DNA from: Rutpela maculata
Lineage: Eukaryota; Arthropoda; Insecta; Coleoptera; Cerambycidae
Reading direction: 5' to 3'
Assembly: GCA_936432065.2 (NCBI GenBank)
Contig: OW386290.2
Location: forward strand, 50,176,843 to 50,240,842
DNA: 64,000 bases
The first letter of the stretch is position 1, and each line of letters opens with the position of its first letter. A model generated the notes under the pieces. The model saw nothing but the letters and a program-made list of their open reading frames with translations, was not told the DNA's origin and did not search any database. A program made the position numbers and the translations under genes. Shown in pieces: positions 44,321 through 57,525 of this stretch.

Positions 44321-45984
44321 CCCATACTCTATCAAATCAATGTTCTTTGCTTTGTCTTGCAACTGATTTTATTATACTTGTTTCATTCCTGCATGATTCT
44401 TATTCATTTCCCTAACTCAGAAACTCGATAGAATACTAGAAGAGTAATATCAGAAAGTAAAACCTGTACGTTTCCCAATGGCCTAAGTGTCAAAATTAAA
44501 ACAAATGCTATTTTGTTGTCATACATATTGATACAATGTTCGAATCTGACCACGCGGCTTTAAGACTTGTGTTTTCAATTAATATTTTGTCTTTAAAATA
44601 TTTGACATCAGGCGAGAATATGACAACCTAGATGCTGAAAGCTGTGTTTTATTGTTCTTTGTAACTTGAAACTAATTTTTATTCATTAATTTATTATATT
44701 TGGTACAGAAATGGCGATAAATTAAATTGTTGAGTCATTTGTAAAGTTATGGTTCATATATTGTTATTATTTATTATTTGTGGTATATTCATGATTTATA
44801 ATAATCGCGTCGTAAGTTTTGGCCATCAAAATGGCTCATTTCACAAAAAGATCACTACTTTGAAGTCATTTTCCCTAAGAAATGCAGCTTGATACTAAAT
44901 TGTCTTTTTCCATAATCGCCGCTAAATATTCTTCCCTACCATTAGATACACTCAAAGAAATAGTATGGGTAAATTCAACAAAAAAAAATGGTTAACTAAC
45001 AATATCGTTAATTTTGTTAAACTAAATTATATTGATGGTATTTTTAAACAAGAGGTGATTGTTATTTTAATTAATAAAAAGTTGTCGTACAACAAAACAA
45101 ACATTAACTTAAAAAATAGGTGAATAAGACTATTATTTTTTTCGTCTGACTATTATTTTGTTGAATTCTGTCAAATTAAACTAGATAATAGTATATTTTA
45201 TTTTTAACTATTATCGCATTGTAATTCTAACCCAGTATTAGTTCGCTGTATTATTGTACTTGGTAGACAAACCAATATTATTGTCGTCTTCTAGAAGTTC
45301 TAAAAGAATTACCATAAAATTCGCTTGCTTGCCACGTAGTCTATTACAGAAATTATTCCCAGATGACGCCGCATACAAATCACTGACAATAATCAATCAT
45401 GCATTATCTTATACTCTTATGAATTTATAGAAAATTAATAACATGATTGCAATATTCAAATTCTCTCAGGGATCATCGATATATTTGGATGGGTCTTATA
45501 AACGATCTCTAATCTTTGGTTTGGGTGGTCTGATGTCTCAATACTGAGATTTTGGCTAACCAAAAAAAACTTCATCATACAATAAAGTGCAGATCAACCT
45601 AAAAATTAGTTGGTGAACAAAAAACAAAGTCGTTGTACTATTTAATCGCAGACCAAATTGAAAATCGTTAGTGAACTTAAAAAAATGCCTTTGTACTATT
45701 TAATTTGTTACAAGAAGATATGATTATTAAACTACTATTTGTTTACGAAAACAAATAAAGTTGTATGACTATTCTTTTCTGATTGATTTAACTATGAAAC
45801 TAGATAGGCGCGATTTCATATGCTCTTTTTGGTTGAATTTACCTATCATTTTCTTTGAGTGTAGACCAAGATTTCTAATAACATTTTTAAGTTTATCATT
45901 TCACCAAATATTGGGAGTTTTAGTTCTTATCGAACACTCATATTCACTATCTTCATATTCCAGTGGCGCAAACAAGGCAAGAAT
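44321..45984. other. AT-rich non-coding stretch
   Basis: No gene recognised. Confidence 0.45.
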
Positions 45985-46310
45985 TTTACACAAATAACTT
46001 TAAACCAAGAACTCTAAATCTAACAAAACTTAAGGCAAGAACTTTGCACCAAGAACACTAAATGCAACATATTCTAAGACAGGAACTTTACACAAAGAAC
46101 TCTAAACCTTAATAGTTCTTGCCTTAGGGACTTAACAATCTTGTCTTAATTTATAATAGGTTTAAGTTTTTGGTTTAAAGTTCTTGTCTCAGGTTTGGGT
46201 TAAGAATTCTTAGTTTAAAGTCATGTTAGGTTTAGAGTTCTTGGTGTAATGCTCTTGCCTTAAGTTATGTTAGTTTTAAAGTTCTTGGTTTAAGCTTTTA
46301 ATTTATTTCT
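45985..46310. repeat. Short direct repeats turning into inverted repeats
   Basis: Versions of AAGGCAAGAACTTTACAC and CCAAGAACTCTAAACCTAA recur about every 40-45 bases to 46105. From 46110 on, the same words occur in reverse complement (GGTTTAGAGTTCTTGGTG, GTTCTTGCCTTA). Confidence 0.65.
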
Positions 46311-46774
46311 TTTGGATTTTTGGGCATTTTTTAGGTGTTTTTTGAGGTTATGTCAAAATTCCTAACTGATCGTCTAATTCTGACCCATATTCAGTTTCAG
46401 CGCCCCAAATTACGTATAGATATAGTGATCAGCTCATTTAAACTTTTTATTTACTTGTTTGGAATTTTTCGGGTATTTTTAAGGTGTTTTTTGAAGTTAG
46501 CAAAAATGCAAGCGCCAATCCGGCAAAACGGACATCGGATTCGTTTTCAGCTGGTCGAAATGCATAGGAATTTTTTTGTGTGTGCCTGTGTAATCAACCA
46601 GTAAATATAAAAATTAGTATAATTGTTAATAAAGAAAATGAGGCCTGAAGAGAATATTTCACAAAATTCAATAAAACATAAATACTCCATAGTATGCTGG
46701 TGGACCTTTCGACAATCAAGCTGACATAATCGAGAAATGGTTAAAATTTCAAATATAGGAATGCGAATGGTAGC
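46311..46774. other. MITE-like remnant
   Basis: 46525-46600 (CGGACATCGGATTCG then TTTGTGTGTGCCTGTGT) resembles the right arm of the foldback at 61436-61736. No complete element. Confidence 0.35.
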
Positions 46775-48150
46775 TATAATCCAGTCAAATAGGGAAAATT
46801 AGAGGGAAAACTATATAAAGCGTTGAAACTTGGCAAAGATGTTCATTACGGTTTACTATTAAACATACTGAAAGTCTTGGACTCAATCATTTGCGCTCGA
46901 GCCGCCATCTTGAAAAGATGGCGCTCTGCTTCAATTTTTTGCTTATATCTCTCAAACCATTAGCGCTATCGAAACTATGTTTTTATAAAAAAATGAAGCT
47001 TATAAAATTCTCTATAAAAAATATATGCATTTTTTTCGTATCTGTTATTATACTCTTTGGAAATACGAAGGTAAACACATTTCAAAAATTGTAAATATAG
47101 CTTGCAGAGAAAGAAAATATGATATCACTGTGTTGATCATAGAATTCGCAACAACTTTCAAAATCCACCATGGGTCGGTCCGTCTTTCTGTCAGTCTGTT
47201 CGCCTGTCAGTCTGTTCGTCTGTCACGCGTCTTTTAAGCTAAATAACTTAAGAGAGAAAAGTCCGGCTTTATTGAAATTTGGAGAATATATTAGTGTTAG
47301 CTAGAGGAAGAACCCCAGTGCGTTTAAAAAAAAATCGGTCGGTAAATATCAAGGTTATGAAACATTTTATGAGAAAAATACACGTGCAGAGTGATGTAAC
47401 ACCTTTGATACGATTCTATAAACACAAAGATTCTGCGTAGTATACTGACCAAAGTTTCGACAGTCAAGCTGGTATCCTCAGGATATCACTAAAATTGCAA
47501 ATATGGCACTTAAACCTACAATCTTATCAAAGATTACAATAGTCATCAGCTGCATTTTTTTCTTAAAATGTTTCATAACCTTCATATTTACTGATCGATT
47601 TTTTTCAAAAACATTGGGGTTCTTCCTTTAGCTAACATTAATATATTCTCCAAATTTCAGCAAAATCGGACTTTTCTCTCTTAAGTTATTTAGCCTAAAA
47701 GGCACGTGACGGACGAAGGGGTAGACGGACAGACTGACAGAAAGACCTATGGCGTACATTTTGAAAGTTGTTGCTAATTCTATGACAGTGATATCATATT
47801 TACAAATTTTGAAATGTGTCGATGAAATGCAATATACTCTTTACTCTCGTATTTTCAAAGAGTATAATAGCAGATGCGAAAAAAATGCATATAACATCTT
47901 TTGTAAAGAATTTTATAAGCTTCATTTTCTGTATAAACATAATTTCGATATCGCTAATGGTTAAATATATATAGGCAAAAAACTGAATCAGAGCGCCATC
48001 TTTTCAATATGGCAGCTCGAGCGCAACAGATTGAGTTTAGAACTTTTAGTATGTTTAATAGTAAACCTTAATAAACATCTCTGCCAAGTTTCAAAACCGT
48101 ATCAGTTTTTTTTCCGTCAAACGTCGTTTGTTCTAATTTGACTGGTATCG
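46775..48150. mobile_element. Long foldback element
   Basis: Arms of about 590 bases (46782-47370 and 47575-48147) match in reverse complement: CCAGTCAAAT at the left end against ATTTGACTGG at the right; both contain AGCGCCATCTT/AAGATGGCGCT and AACTTAAGAGAGAAAAG-type blocks. The centre of about 200 bases is unique. ORFs inside are not genes. Confidence 0.8.
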
Positions 48151-49042
48151 AAAATATAACTTATTTCCAAAAAATTGCGAAGGGTATATAATGTTTACAT
48201 CGAGTTATTAATCTAGTCGTGTACATTAATTATAACACTATTAAAGTAACTTAAAAGTTACCCCACACAACGCAGAAAAGCATTGAATTTTTAACCATAT
48301 CCTGGTATCGTTTTTTGAAATGCGAATAATGAAATAAGCTTGCATGCCTAAAGACATTTTAAGAAGGAAAATTTGCATGGCGAATTCGAATTACTCGCAA
48401 TATGCTTCTTGTAATACTTCATGCTTTTAGCCTTTAATGGATTTTTCCACAATTTTAAAAGCGTTCTAAGCCTCTGGAAGCGTATCCTCTATACCAAATC
48501 CTAATCTATTGCGATTTCAAGATGTTGCGCCAGACAGGAAGCATGAGTTCCTTTATTATTAACCAATCCATGGATTTATCTTATCTCTCAGCACGGAGAA
48601 TCAATTTTCACCGAACTAACAAACTGAAATCATATAGTGAGCACATTTGTGCTGGAACTGCGACAGATGTCGGTGGTTCGTCGTAGCTGGCGCTCTTAAT
48701 CTAGTTATAGGAAGAGCTAATCTAGAAATTGTTTTCTACGGTTCTCAAATTGGGTAAAAAATGCGCAGATGTGTGCTTAATTCATAGAACACTTTAACAG
48801 GCACGTTTTATAAAAAGCCTTTTTATACAGCGTTAAAATGTGACTGTTGTACTATTAATCTGCTAATGATTTATTTGTTCGTATGATTTTAGGATTATAT
48901 GCATTACAGAGTAATTAATGGTAAATAAAATAGAAATTCTGTTTTTTATTAGATAGCGAATAATAATTTTTTCTTTTTATTTAATCCGGTTTACAAGGTG
49001 TACAATTATCTTATTTGAATTATTGGCAGAAAATCAAACACT
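48151..49042. other. Non-coding stretch
   Basis: No gene recognised. Confidence 0.4.
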
Positions 49043-49821
49043 ATACGGGGTGCGCCGCTTAAAACTCCCCAGGCTTGTAACTTTCTTATTTTTTAAGCGA
49101 CGACCATGTTGGGCACATCAAATTGTAGATATTTTTAAGGCATTTAAACATATGTACAGAATGATTTAAAAAAGAAAATTTTAAAAAGTTGTTAAGAAAG
49201 AAAACTTAATTTCCTTGAATATTTTTTTCCCTCATCCTGTACATGAAGTGCGTTAATGTTTTCTTATAAATTTTAATTAGCTTCAATTTATGCTATTACG
49301 TCATATTGCAAATTTTTTTTAGTTTTAGAGAAAAAAATTAAAAACACTCTTTCCGATTCCATACTGATTTTTTTTAAAACAACTTTGAAAAGAATGTAAA
49401 TAATAATTTTATGCTTTATTTGTAAAAGACATATCACAAAAAATATTCAACGTAACAAAACAGCAACAAGAAACAAAATAAATAAATATATTTAAAAACA
49501 AACTAATATTAAAATGTACTAAATAGGAAATTGCAAAATTTTTATTTTTTTAAATTTTTTATTTTAATAACATAAATTGAAGCTAATTAAAGCCTTTATA
49601 AGAAAACATTAACACAGTTCATGTACAGAGTGAGGTAAGAAAATATTCCAAGAAATTAAGTTTCCTTTCTTAACAATTTTTTCAAAAAATTTTTTTTTTA
49701 AATCACTCTGTATGCATATTTAAAGGCTTTAAGAATGCCTACAATTTGATGTGCCCAACATGGTCATCGCTTCAAAAATAAAAACGTTTTTTTTGGGAGT
49801 TTTAAGTGGCGCACCCTGTAC
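49043..49821. mobile_element. Foldback MITE F1, complete copy
   Basis: Ends ACGGGGTGCGCCGCTTAAAA (49044) and TTTTAAGTGGCGCACCCTGT (ending 49819). Arms of about 280 bases include GCCCAACATGGTC-type sequence in both orientations. The centre is AT-rich. A second copy is cut by the start of the window. Confidence 0.85.
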
Positions 49822-50852
49822 ATATAGAGAGATTACTGCTGAAAATTCAATAATCTGACAAAGAGTATGTAAATATTAACATCTAGTTGTAACTTGCATC
49901 TTCTCTGAACACATTTCGATGAAAGGTATGATGCTTTCTTTATTATGTTCATAATTGAATTGACTAGTAAAACAAACAAATTTTGCAAAAAACTAAGGTG
50001 AAAATGCAAACGGTAAGTAAGAAACCATTTGAGTAAATAATGTTTTATGAATGTGTTCAAATAGAAGAAATTAATGCATTGCTAAAAGCCAATGTTTCTT
50101 AGTAATTTGTTAATTACTTACTGCTACTTCGATGCTTTCACGAGTAACTTATATAAAAATGGATTTAAAACAGTTATATAATAAAAAATTGCTTAAAAAA
50201 CGGGAAACAAATAGAATTTCTATTTTAAACCGTTGTAAAATTCGTTGGTAAAACTTAAAGTATACACCCGCGAAAGTTAACTTATCCAATGGGTAATGTA
50301 TCTGATTTTCACAAAAAAATCACTTGTATTTTAGTCCGTTAATCAGTCAAAATAAAAAGGATACAAAAATAAAAGTAAACAAAAGAATCTTTTTATTTAT
50401 GAAATACATTATCTGCTCAATTTAACTCTTGATCGCTGCAAATGCATTCTCTTCGGAAAAAGTTGAACAACGTGACAACACGGCAGTTTAAAGAGAATTA
50501 AGAGGCAAATACAAATATATCAAAAACTGTTGAGTGTTTCGTTTAAAAAAAAATTAGTATTAACTTGCCACCACTACGTTAAATACCCTGTAACTTTAAA
50601 AACAATTTTAAAATACGTCACTCTTAATTTCTCACAATTTTTATTCAAATTTTAAACCGTTGAGGAGATATTGATCGTCTACGCCCCATTGATTCACCCT
50701 GTATATAGATGGTACGCATAGCAACAACTAAAATTAAACCGTCTTAAAATAATGTAAAAACTTTCCAGAATTTTTAAGTGTATGAAATATATGAACATTT
50801 ATTAATGACTTAAATATTAATAACAATAAAAAGTTGCTGTAACGCTTCTTTT
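49822..50852. other. AT-rich non-coding stretch with a MITE end
   Basis: CACCCTGTATA at 50695-50705 looks like a MITE right end; its left end was not found. Confidence 0.4.
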
Positions 50853-51035
50853 TTGCTTTCATTGTCCTTGATATTTCAGATTTTTCTCAGAATTTTCGGC
50901 TCAATACTTGAAATTAAAGAGGGTGATGTGGTAAAATTTAACACTTTTATTGAACATGTTTCGAGAAAATTAAAAAAATATATTTTTGGAATCGTTGTGT
51001 TTAGACTCTTCAGACGATACGCTACTATTTTTTAA
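50853..51035 (+). repeat. Dispersed copy of the 41-codon repeat
   Basis: Its plus-strand frame LSLIFQIFLRIFGSIL...FNTFIEHVSRKLKK matches the repeated unit on the minus strand at 57526-57846. Confidence 0.55.
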
Positions 51036-51582
51036 AAAAATCTATCAATAAATAGAAAGTTATTAAACAGTTAATGAAGAAAGTCTACATGAAAAGGATC
51101 TTTGGTAAAATTTTACATAAATACTGCATATATAGTATACTGATGTATATAGCAAATAGTATCGGACTGGACAGGGGGACTAGGAGTCCAGAAACTTCGA
51201 GGCCAAACCAGACTGCGGGGCCACACCTCGAAATAAATTTAAAAACATAAATTTTTATTAATTTTTTCTACGACTGCCTTTAAAAACGACAAATGTCGCG
51301 CAGTAACTGCCTCGACACTGCCTTTTTTCACCTTTTTTCACCCGATGTGTGCAAAAATCCAAAAAACACAGTACTGTCATGTTTTTCGCAAAGTCCTGTC
51401 GAAAACAGTACTGATACCTTTTATTTGTATTTTTTTAAGTAGGCTAGCTATTCAGGTTCATAGCAACCGACTTGTTTAACTGCTCCAATTTTATATTAAA
51501 TTTTAATTTCTAGTGTTTTGTTAAATAAATAATATCTATTTACTTATGAAACTGTTTGTTATCCTTGCAGTCATAGAAAAAA
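51036..51582. other. Non-coding stretch
   Basis: TCGGACTGGACAGGGGGACT at 51163 resembles a hAT end and has a partner CCAGTCCGACTCTG at 52748-52762, but no target duplication is present. Confidence 0.35.
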
Positions 51583-51722
51583 TATTGTAAACAACACGTT
51601 TGAAAACATCTTTTCACACTCATTCGACTTGTGGAACTCGCCTTCGGCTCATTTCACCAAACTCTCTCACTCGTGTGAAAAGGTTCGTTTTCGAAACTTG
51701 TTGTTTAAAATACTATTACAAA
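51583..51722. mobile_element. Small palindromic element
   Basis: GTTTGAAAACATCTTTTCAC and its mirror CTCGTGTGAAAAGGTTCG with AATATTGTAAACAAC / GTTGTTTAAAATACTATT ends. Layout like 1681-1816. Confidence 0.55.
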
Positions 51723-52089
51723 AGTAAAATTATAACCGTATTTTTTTTAAGCCTGCCACTCACTGGGAACGCGAGTGATAAAGGGTTTTCTTGTTCCTGA
51801 GCTTCCTGGTTTTTTTCTGTGGACTGTAGTGGTTCGAATATAATAACCTTGGTTTAACTTTTCATTTAATTAATCTTCGGCGATTCCTCAAGACACTCTC
51901 TGTCTTCGTACATGCGGAATTGGGTTTGTGCCAGGTTAATGCGCGGAAGTGAACACGTTAATATAAAATATAAACTAACATTATTTATTTATACAGGTTA
52001 TCTTAATTTGGATTGCAAATAGGCGTGGTTAAGTACGTCACTATGCTACGTACTTCAAGCCGTCCTGTAGGGGGGGCCGAACTGTTTAA
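51723..52089. other. Non-coding stretch
   Basis: Nothing recognisable. Confidence 0.4.
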
Positions 52090-52241
52090 AGGGATCTACA
52101 GACGATCCAACTTGCTGAAGCCAACCTTGCCGGTACACTTTGAAGATTGCTGGAATTCCAGCAGACCAGCTCATTTTTACAAATGAGTTCAAAGCATGCC
52201 GACAATGTTGGCTCCAGCAAGTTGGATCGTCTGTAGACCCC
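52090..52241. mobile_element. piggyBac-like MITE
   Basis: AGGGATCTACAGACGATCC after TTAA (52086-52089) and GGATCGTCTGTAGACCCC before GTAA. Arms continue with AACTTGCTGAAGCC / GGCTCCAGCAAGTT. Same family as 36171-36482. Confidence 0.7.
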
Positions 52242-54649
52242 GTAAATTTCTAAACACCCCTTAAAGTATTTATCAAATGTCTTTCGTCAGTTTCGACATT
52301 CAGTAATCGTCGACGAAAGGCTCAATCTTTTTCTGCCGCTATTTATTTATGATTCCTATTGTTTTATAATTAACATTACCCAACACAACTTACATAAAAT
52401 AATATCGACAGTGCTGAGTAATGTAAAGTCAATTTGACAGCAGAAACGATTTTTTTTTTAGTTATTTACTCCTAGTCTTCAAGTTTCAGGTACCTGTTAC
52501 CTGCCTTTTTTGTATGTTGAACGACTAGCAATGTATGTAAATTGTTAATGGAATATTTTTTATTTTTGTTTATCCTATGTTTTAAAACTGAATTTGATTT
52601 GAACGAAAAGTTAAACTTTAATGGTTTTTTTCACTGTTGAAGTATGCAGGTACATTGGTACGTAGTGCATTATTTATGATTATTATTATTAGTATATATA
52701 TTATTTAATAATAATAGCTTTTTCTGTGTAGCGGGGCCAAATCGAGCCAGTCCGACTCTGAAACATTTTTGTTGAAAATTAAGGTTTCGTTTGAGCTACA
52801 TATTTCCTATCACGCCTAGGTTGAGTTTCACATTTTTGATGAGCAAAAAAGGGAGGTTTGAACTAACTTTATTTTCATACATTTTTTTTTATCATCCAAA
52901 ATATGAAAAACATACCAACTCTCCTTCCCACTCTGGATCCGCCTATGCCCTCCATCCCGAAATGAATCGCTGGATCCACCCTTGAGGGCCACACACAAAC
53001 ACATGCATACATAGATTAAACATTTTTGTTAAACGACTATTATTGTTTATGAGATTTTTATATTTTAGTGTTGTAGTCCTAAAATTAGCCATTAACAGCA
53101 TGTTATGTCCATTGAAATTTTGATCAGAATGACAAAAACTACATGTTAAAATTTTTTGATATTTCAGAAAAAAATTACCCTGTATAACATGCAGATAGAT
53201 TTTTCCGTAAATTTCTAAACACCCCGTATATTGAATCCCCTTTTCGATTTTCTATAAATTTTTGATAAAATTAAAACGTTACAAAGTCGATAGTTACATA
53301 TCAATATAAAATGCAGGTACCGATTTATGACTTTTCACCCATATACAATTATTGACCATTGATGTCTGTATCACATGGCATTTTGACATTTGTATTGTTA
53401 AGGGAAAGTTACATGTTACGTCGGCGGGAGATGCATAAGCATTGATTGAATTTTTTGTTGGGCTAATGAAGTGTGCTTTATGAAACTGTCACTTTCTCTG
53501 ATGGATCACCTCACCTCATATTAAAGTGTAGGATCACTTCATAAAAAACTTTACACTAATACGTTTCCATTTATCAAGCAGCTGAAATGTTTCAATTATT
53601 TTAATGTGCTATTTGGCTTGCGTAATACTAAAACAATTTTGAAAGTATGAAATCATTTTCGCCCATTTTATGTGATACAGATAAAAACACGTAAAAAACC
53701 TTTGAAAGTATTCTAGCCATCGTAATACACACAAAAAGATTAATATATCTTGTTTTATTCATATATTATTAAGTATTAACTATTTATAATTAACTGGTCA
53801 TAAAAAGTAAATTATTGATAAAATGAGAAATGTGTACTCCGTTGCTTACCCCAATGGTCAATGTCCTAGATTTCCACTTGAATTTTAGATTGTTAACGGG
53901 TCAAAACAAAAGAAAAATTAATCAATAAAAAATCATAATTATTTTCTATTTTCTGTTTGAAAAATTTCTGTTAAAACATTCTTTATAACAATTAACTAGA
54001 GAAAACGTTATACTCCTCGGCCGATTTATTGAACTTTTTATATAAATATTGCACATTATATTGAATACTCTTCGCAGTTTTCTTTTTGTAAATAATGTTA
54101 GTTTTAGAAGTATGGACTCATTTAGCACTTTTTTTTTATTTGATTATCGGAAAGATCTTATAATTTAAGTTTAAGACCCTGTGCAAAAAACTAGAATTTT
54201 GTGATAAATCGTCTAAAAAAAATCACAAAAATGAACCGTACCCGCCTTGTCAGTATCGGCCGTGACGTCACTTGATAGGAACCCGCTAGCCGAAGCGGCT
54301 AGCTGCAGCGCGTTATTATAGTTTCGCAATATTACAAATCGTTAACTCAAGCAGGGTGTTTTGAAACTTATGCGTGTTTGTGAAGAATTCCAGTTTATCA
54401 ACTATTTTCACCGATTTATATTACTATTCTCTGACGTCACGATGTTGGACGCACCGCGCTTCCAATTCCCTCTTTAAAAGTCTATGTTTCGAAAACTACA
54501 TATCGGATTCATCTGAAATTTTGAATATTGTCTAATTTTAAGTAATACTTTATCCACAAGAAGAAACAACTACTAAATGAAATTCATTAAATGAGCCCAT
54601 TCTATGATGTCAACTTAATTGGGCAGTATGAAATAAAGTAAAAAAAAAA
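52242..54649. other. Non-coding stretch
   Basis: No gene recognised. Near 54355 a MITE-like GCAGGGTGTTTTGAAAC begins; 54290-54320 has a small hairpin GCTAGCCGAAGCGGCTAGC. Confidence 0.4.
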
Positions 54650-54705
54650 TGACTACCTACTTGTGTTTCGAACCCGGGACCTTCAGATTTCGAGTAAAAA
54701 AACGA
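54650..54705 (-). mobile_element. tRNA-derived SINE fragment
   Basis: On the minus strand CTGAAGGTCCCGGGTTCGAA then ACACAAG resembles a tRNA T-arm and pol III B box (GGTTCGAA). No A box upstream was recognised. Confidence 0.4.
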
Positions 54706-55515
54706 ACAAAAGTCAAATTTATTAATATTAAATTGGCTTCTCCGGATCTTGGTCTGGCGTGGTAATTGGAAATTTTCTGAACTGATGCCGAAAAATATCA
54801 TTTTATATGTATTTTGGTGCGTTGAATCCAAATCTGATATAAAAAACTCTAATCATCAAGATTTTTTCCTACTGTCAATTTATTCCTTAAATATTCCATT
54901 ATTTTAGGATTACATTGACAGTAGAAAGAAATCTTGAAGACTTAGAGCTTTTTTATGATCTCATTTGGATTCAGCAGACTAAAATACTTATAAAATAATG
55001 TAAAATAATTGGCGATCAGTTCAATTTTTTTTGTGCCGGTGTTATTGTAGAAGAATCTTACACGCAGCGTCACCAATTTATTTATTACGGGATCCAGTCG
55101 CGTTCTCCCTTGATTGTGTGTGGTTGTTTCCACTCCCAGTTCAGTTCTATATATTTAAGAGATGTTTGATACACGAGAAAAGTAAAAGCTGTGCCTTCTC
55201 TCTCAATTTGGCTTCTATGGCAATGCACTTTAGCTTATTTATCTAACACTGTAATGGATCTTGTGCTTAGAGATCTCATAATCACTTTCATAGAAAATCC
55301 CTCTCAAGCTTTCGCAATCCGATCGATGTATAGAATTACAGACTTGCGGGGTCAGGAGACACCCGACATTCAACTCCGACCTAACACACGAAAATCCTCG
55401 AGAGAAAAGACTTAAAGTTAATCATTCAATCAGTAAAATGCAACAGTTCAAATAATACCATTTATTGATTGATCCAAAGAATACAATTATGTTTATGCAA
55501 TAACCTATCTAAGAA
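54706..55515. other. Non-coding stretch
   Basis: A pair AATCATCAAGATTTTTTCCT / AGAAAGAAATCTTGAAGACT around ACTGTCAATTTATTCC and GACAGTAG (54850-54945) forms a short foldback. No gene recognised. Confidence 0.4.
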
Positions 55516-55920
55516 TAGTATATTGTTTTATTAGGAGTGACGGGTCTGTAGGTTTGCCAGACGAACAAAGTGAGTCCAGCAATTTTAGACGAGTCACAAC
55601 AAGTGGCTTTTACTCCGAATAAAACATGCCATTTTTTCTACAAACGTCGATTAGCTATAAAAAAAAAAGATAACAAATCTAGAATTTTACCACCAAAAAC
55701 GCATTGTGTTAATATCACATTGCCGGCATATTAAATAAATTACGCGTTGCTATGAATATTACTTTTTCTACAGCTCACAGCGTTAGAAAAAGTACTTTTA
55801 CCTCCGTTGTTAATGGCAGCGCACAGCCGTCTAAAAAGTCAAACTTTAATGCCATGAAATGAGTCAAGAAATATCATGTTTTTCTGACGTTTGAAGAAAA
55901 AATATATTTTATTGGAATAA
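55516..55920. repeat. Dispersed repeat F2, copy 2
   Basis: Collinear with 1075-1351 plus 1815-1936; the two blocks are joined at AGAAAAAGTACTTTTACCTC (about 55787-55806). Confidence 0.65.
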
Positions 55921-57525
55921 TCGCCTCCCCAAGCAGAGCAAGGACGAGTGCCTCTTATAGAGAACGTTTATGTCGCAACTACCATATAAGGGAGAGCGTG
56001 TAAAGCAATCGGTTAGGTAAAAGGATTCACACAACTTCCTCAGAAGTTTATGAAGGCACTTTGGTTTAAGGACTAACTGAAAATAATATAAATATATTTT
56101 ACTTTAAAAATTTTGGGACACTAATGATTAGTTTTAAGGTTCCTTTTAGTGATTATATCATTCACAAGAACGGAGTTCAACTCTACATGGGTTTATTTTG
56201 ATTTCCCGCCTCCTTTACGACGACGTACTGGCCCCATATAGGTTCAATGTGACATGACCTCGCTTTCGAGCGACTTTTTTGCAAATGACCTTTTTATCTT
56301 CTTTTTTGTGATCTTTATAATTTTGCCATCTTTAAAGACCTGCATTTGGTTTTGCTACCACAACTTTTTGTCGATTCTTCAACGCACTGGTCTAACTGAC
56401 AAGTCGCTGGATGAATCCTAATTTGTTTTATTCGCGAAACCAGCCTTGTCCATTTTTGCTATTTTTTCTACTCATACATATATAAATATCAATTTTTCCA
56501 CTGTCTACTCTATATGAAAGTAATATTTTTTTACTCTAAAGATGAAAATATTTCCATCTATAGAAGTGAAAATGAAAATGTCAAATTTAATGTCAAATTA
56601 TTATACCTAATATTGATATTGAATTAGTTCTTTGTTTGTTTTTACTCAATTGTCAATATTAAGGTATTCAATTAACTGGGCAACAGTAAAATTTTATTTA
56701 ATAATTTTTAGCGACTTTTTTTTTTTATTTTTTTTTTTTTAATTCACCATTTTTGAAGGCGTATTTATTTAACTTCTCTCAGTAAAATAAAATATTCATT
56801 GTTTTACATTTTTAAAATTGTACGTCAAACTCGTATCAGAAAATCTTGAAATCACCATTTATCACAAACATTTATATGCAAAAATATTGCAACTATTTCA
56901 ACCACATTAGATTCGCTAGTTTGAATTTTTAACTTTTGACATCGGATTCGGTATCAGCTACTCCTAAAATACCTAACTACCAGTTTGTATGCAGTTCCTA
57001 CGAAATTTGATTTTTTTACCGCAAATTGGGACCAACTAGGCATAACTATAGTACTATGTACCATGTACTTCCGACGTATATTATTTGTTGTTCCTAGTCT
57101 ATCCAATACAGGACTTATTCTTTAAGCTACACTATGCTGATGAGGATCAATAATTCCAAAACATGTACCCGTTCTTGTTTCGTTGATTCTTCTTTAGTTG
57201 AGTATATAGCGCCAACACGATGGTATGAACATTTTTTCTTTACAAAAAATATTTGCAGTTTAAAAAAATACAATATATTCTTTGTTTCAGGTAACTATTT
57301 CACTTATTGTAAACCTTAAGTCAAAAATTGCTACCCAAGAAAAAATGTAAGTAAACTACATCCATATATTTGCAAGTAATTAATATCGAATTTTTAGAGT
57401 TCAGTGACTGAAAGTGAAAGCACAACCCATTTAGGATAATTCGTTTGTTCATTCATCCATCCATCTGTTACAGCGATGCCCCAAAAATATTTTCTGACCT
57501 CATTTTGTGGGTCAAAGTGGGGAAC
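55921..57525. other. AT-rich non-coding stretch
   Basis: No gene recognised; the ORF at 57134-57319 shows no domain. Confidence 0.45.

Noticed and set aside
51163..52762. hAT-like element suggested by TCGGACTGG / CCAGTCCGA ends
   Set aside because: The flanks show no 8-bp duplication and the interior contains unrelated elements, so the pairing may be fortuitous.
54290..54320. GC-rich hairpin GCTAGCCGAAGCGGCTAGC as an RNA gene
   Set aside because: Too short and isolated; no flanking promoter boxes or family match.
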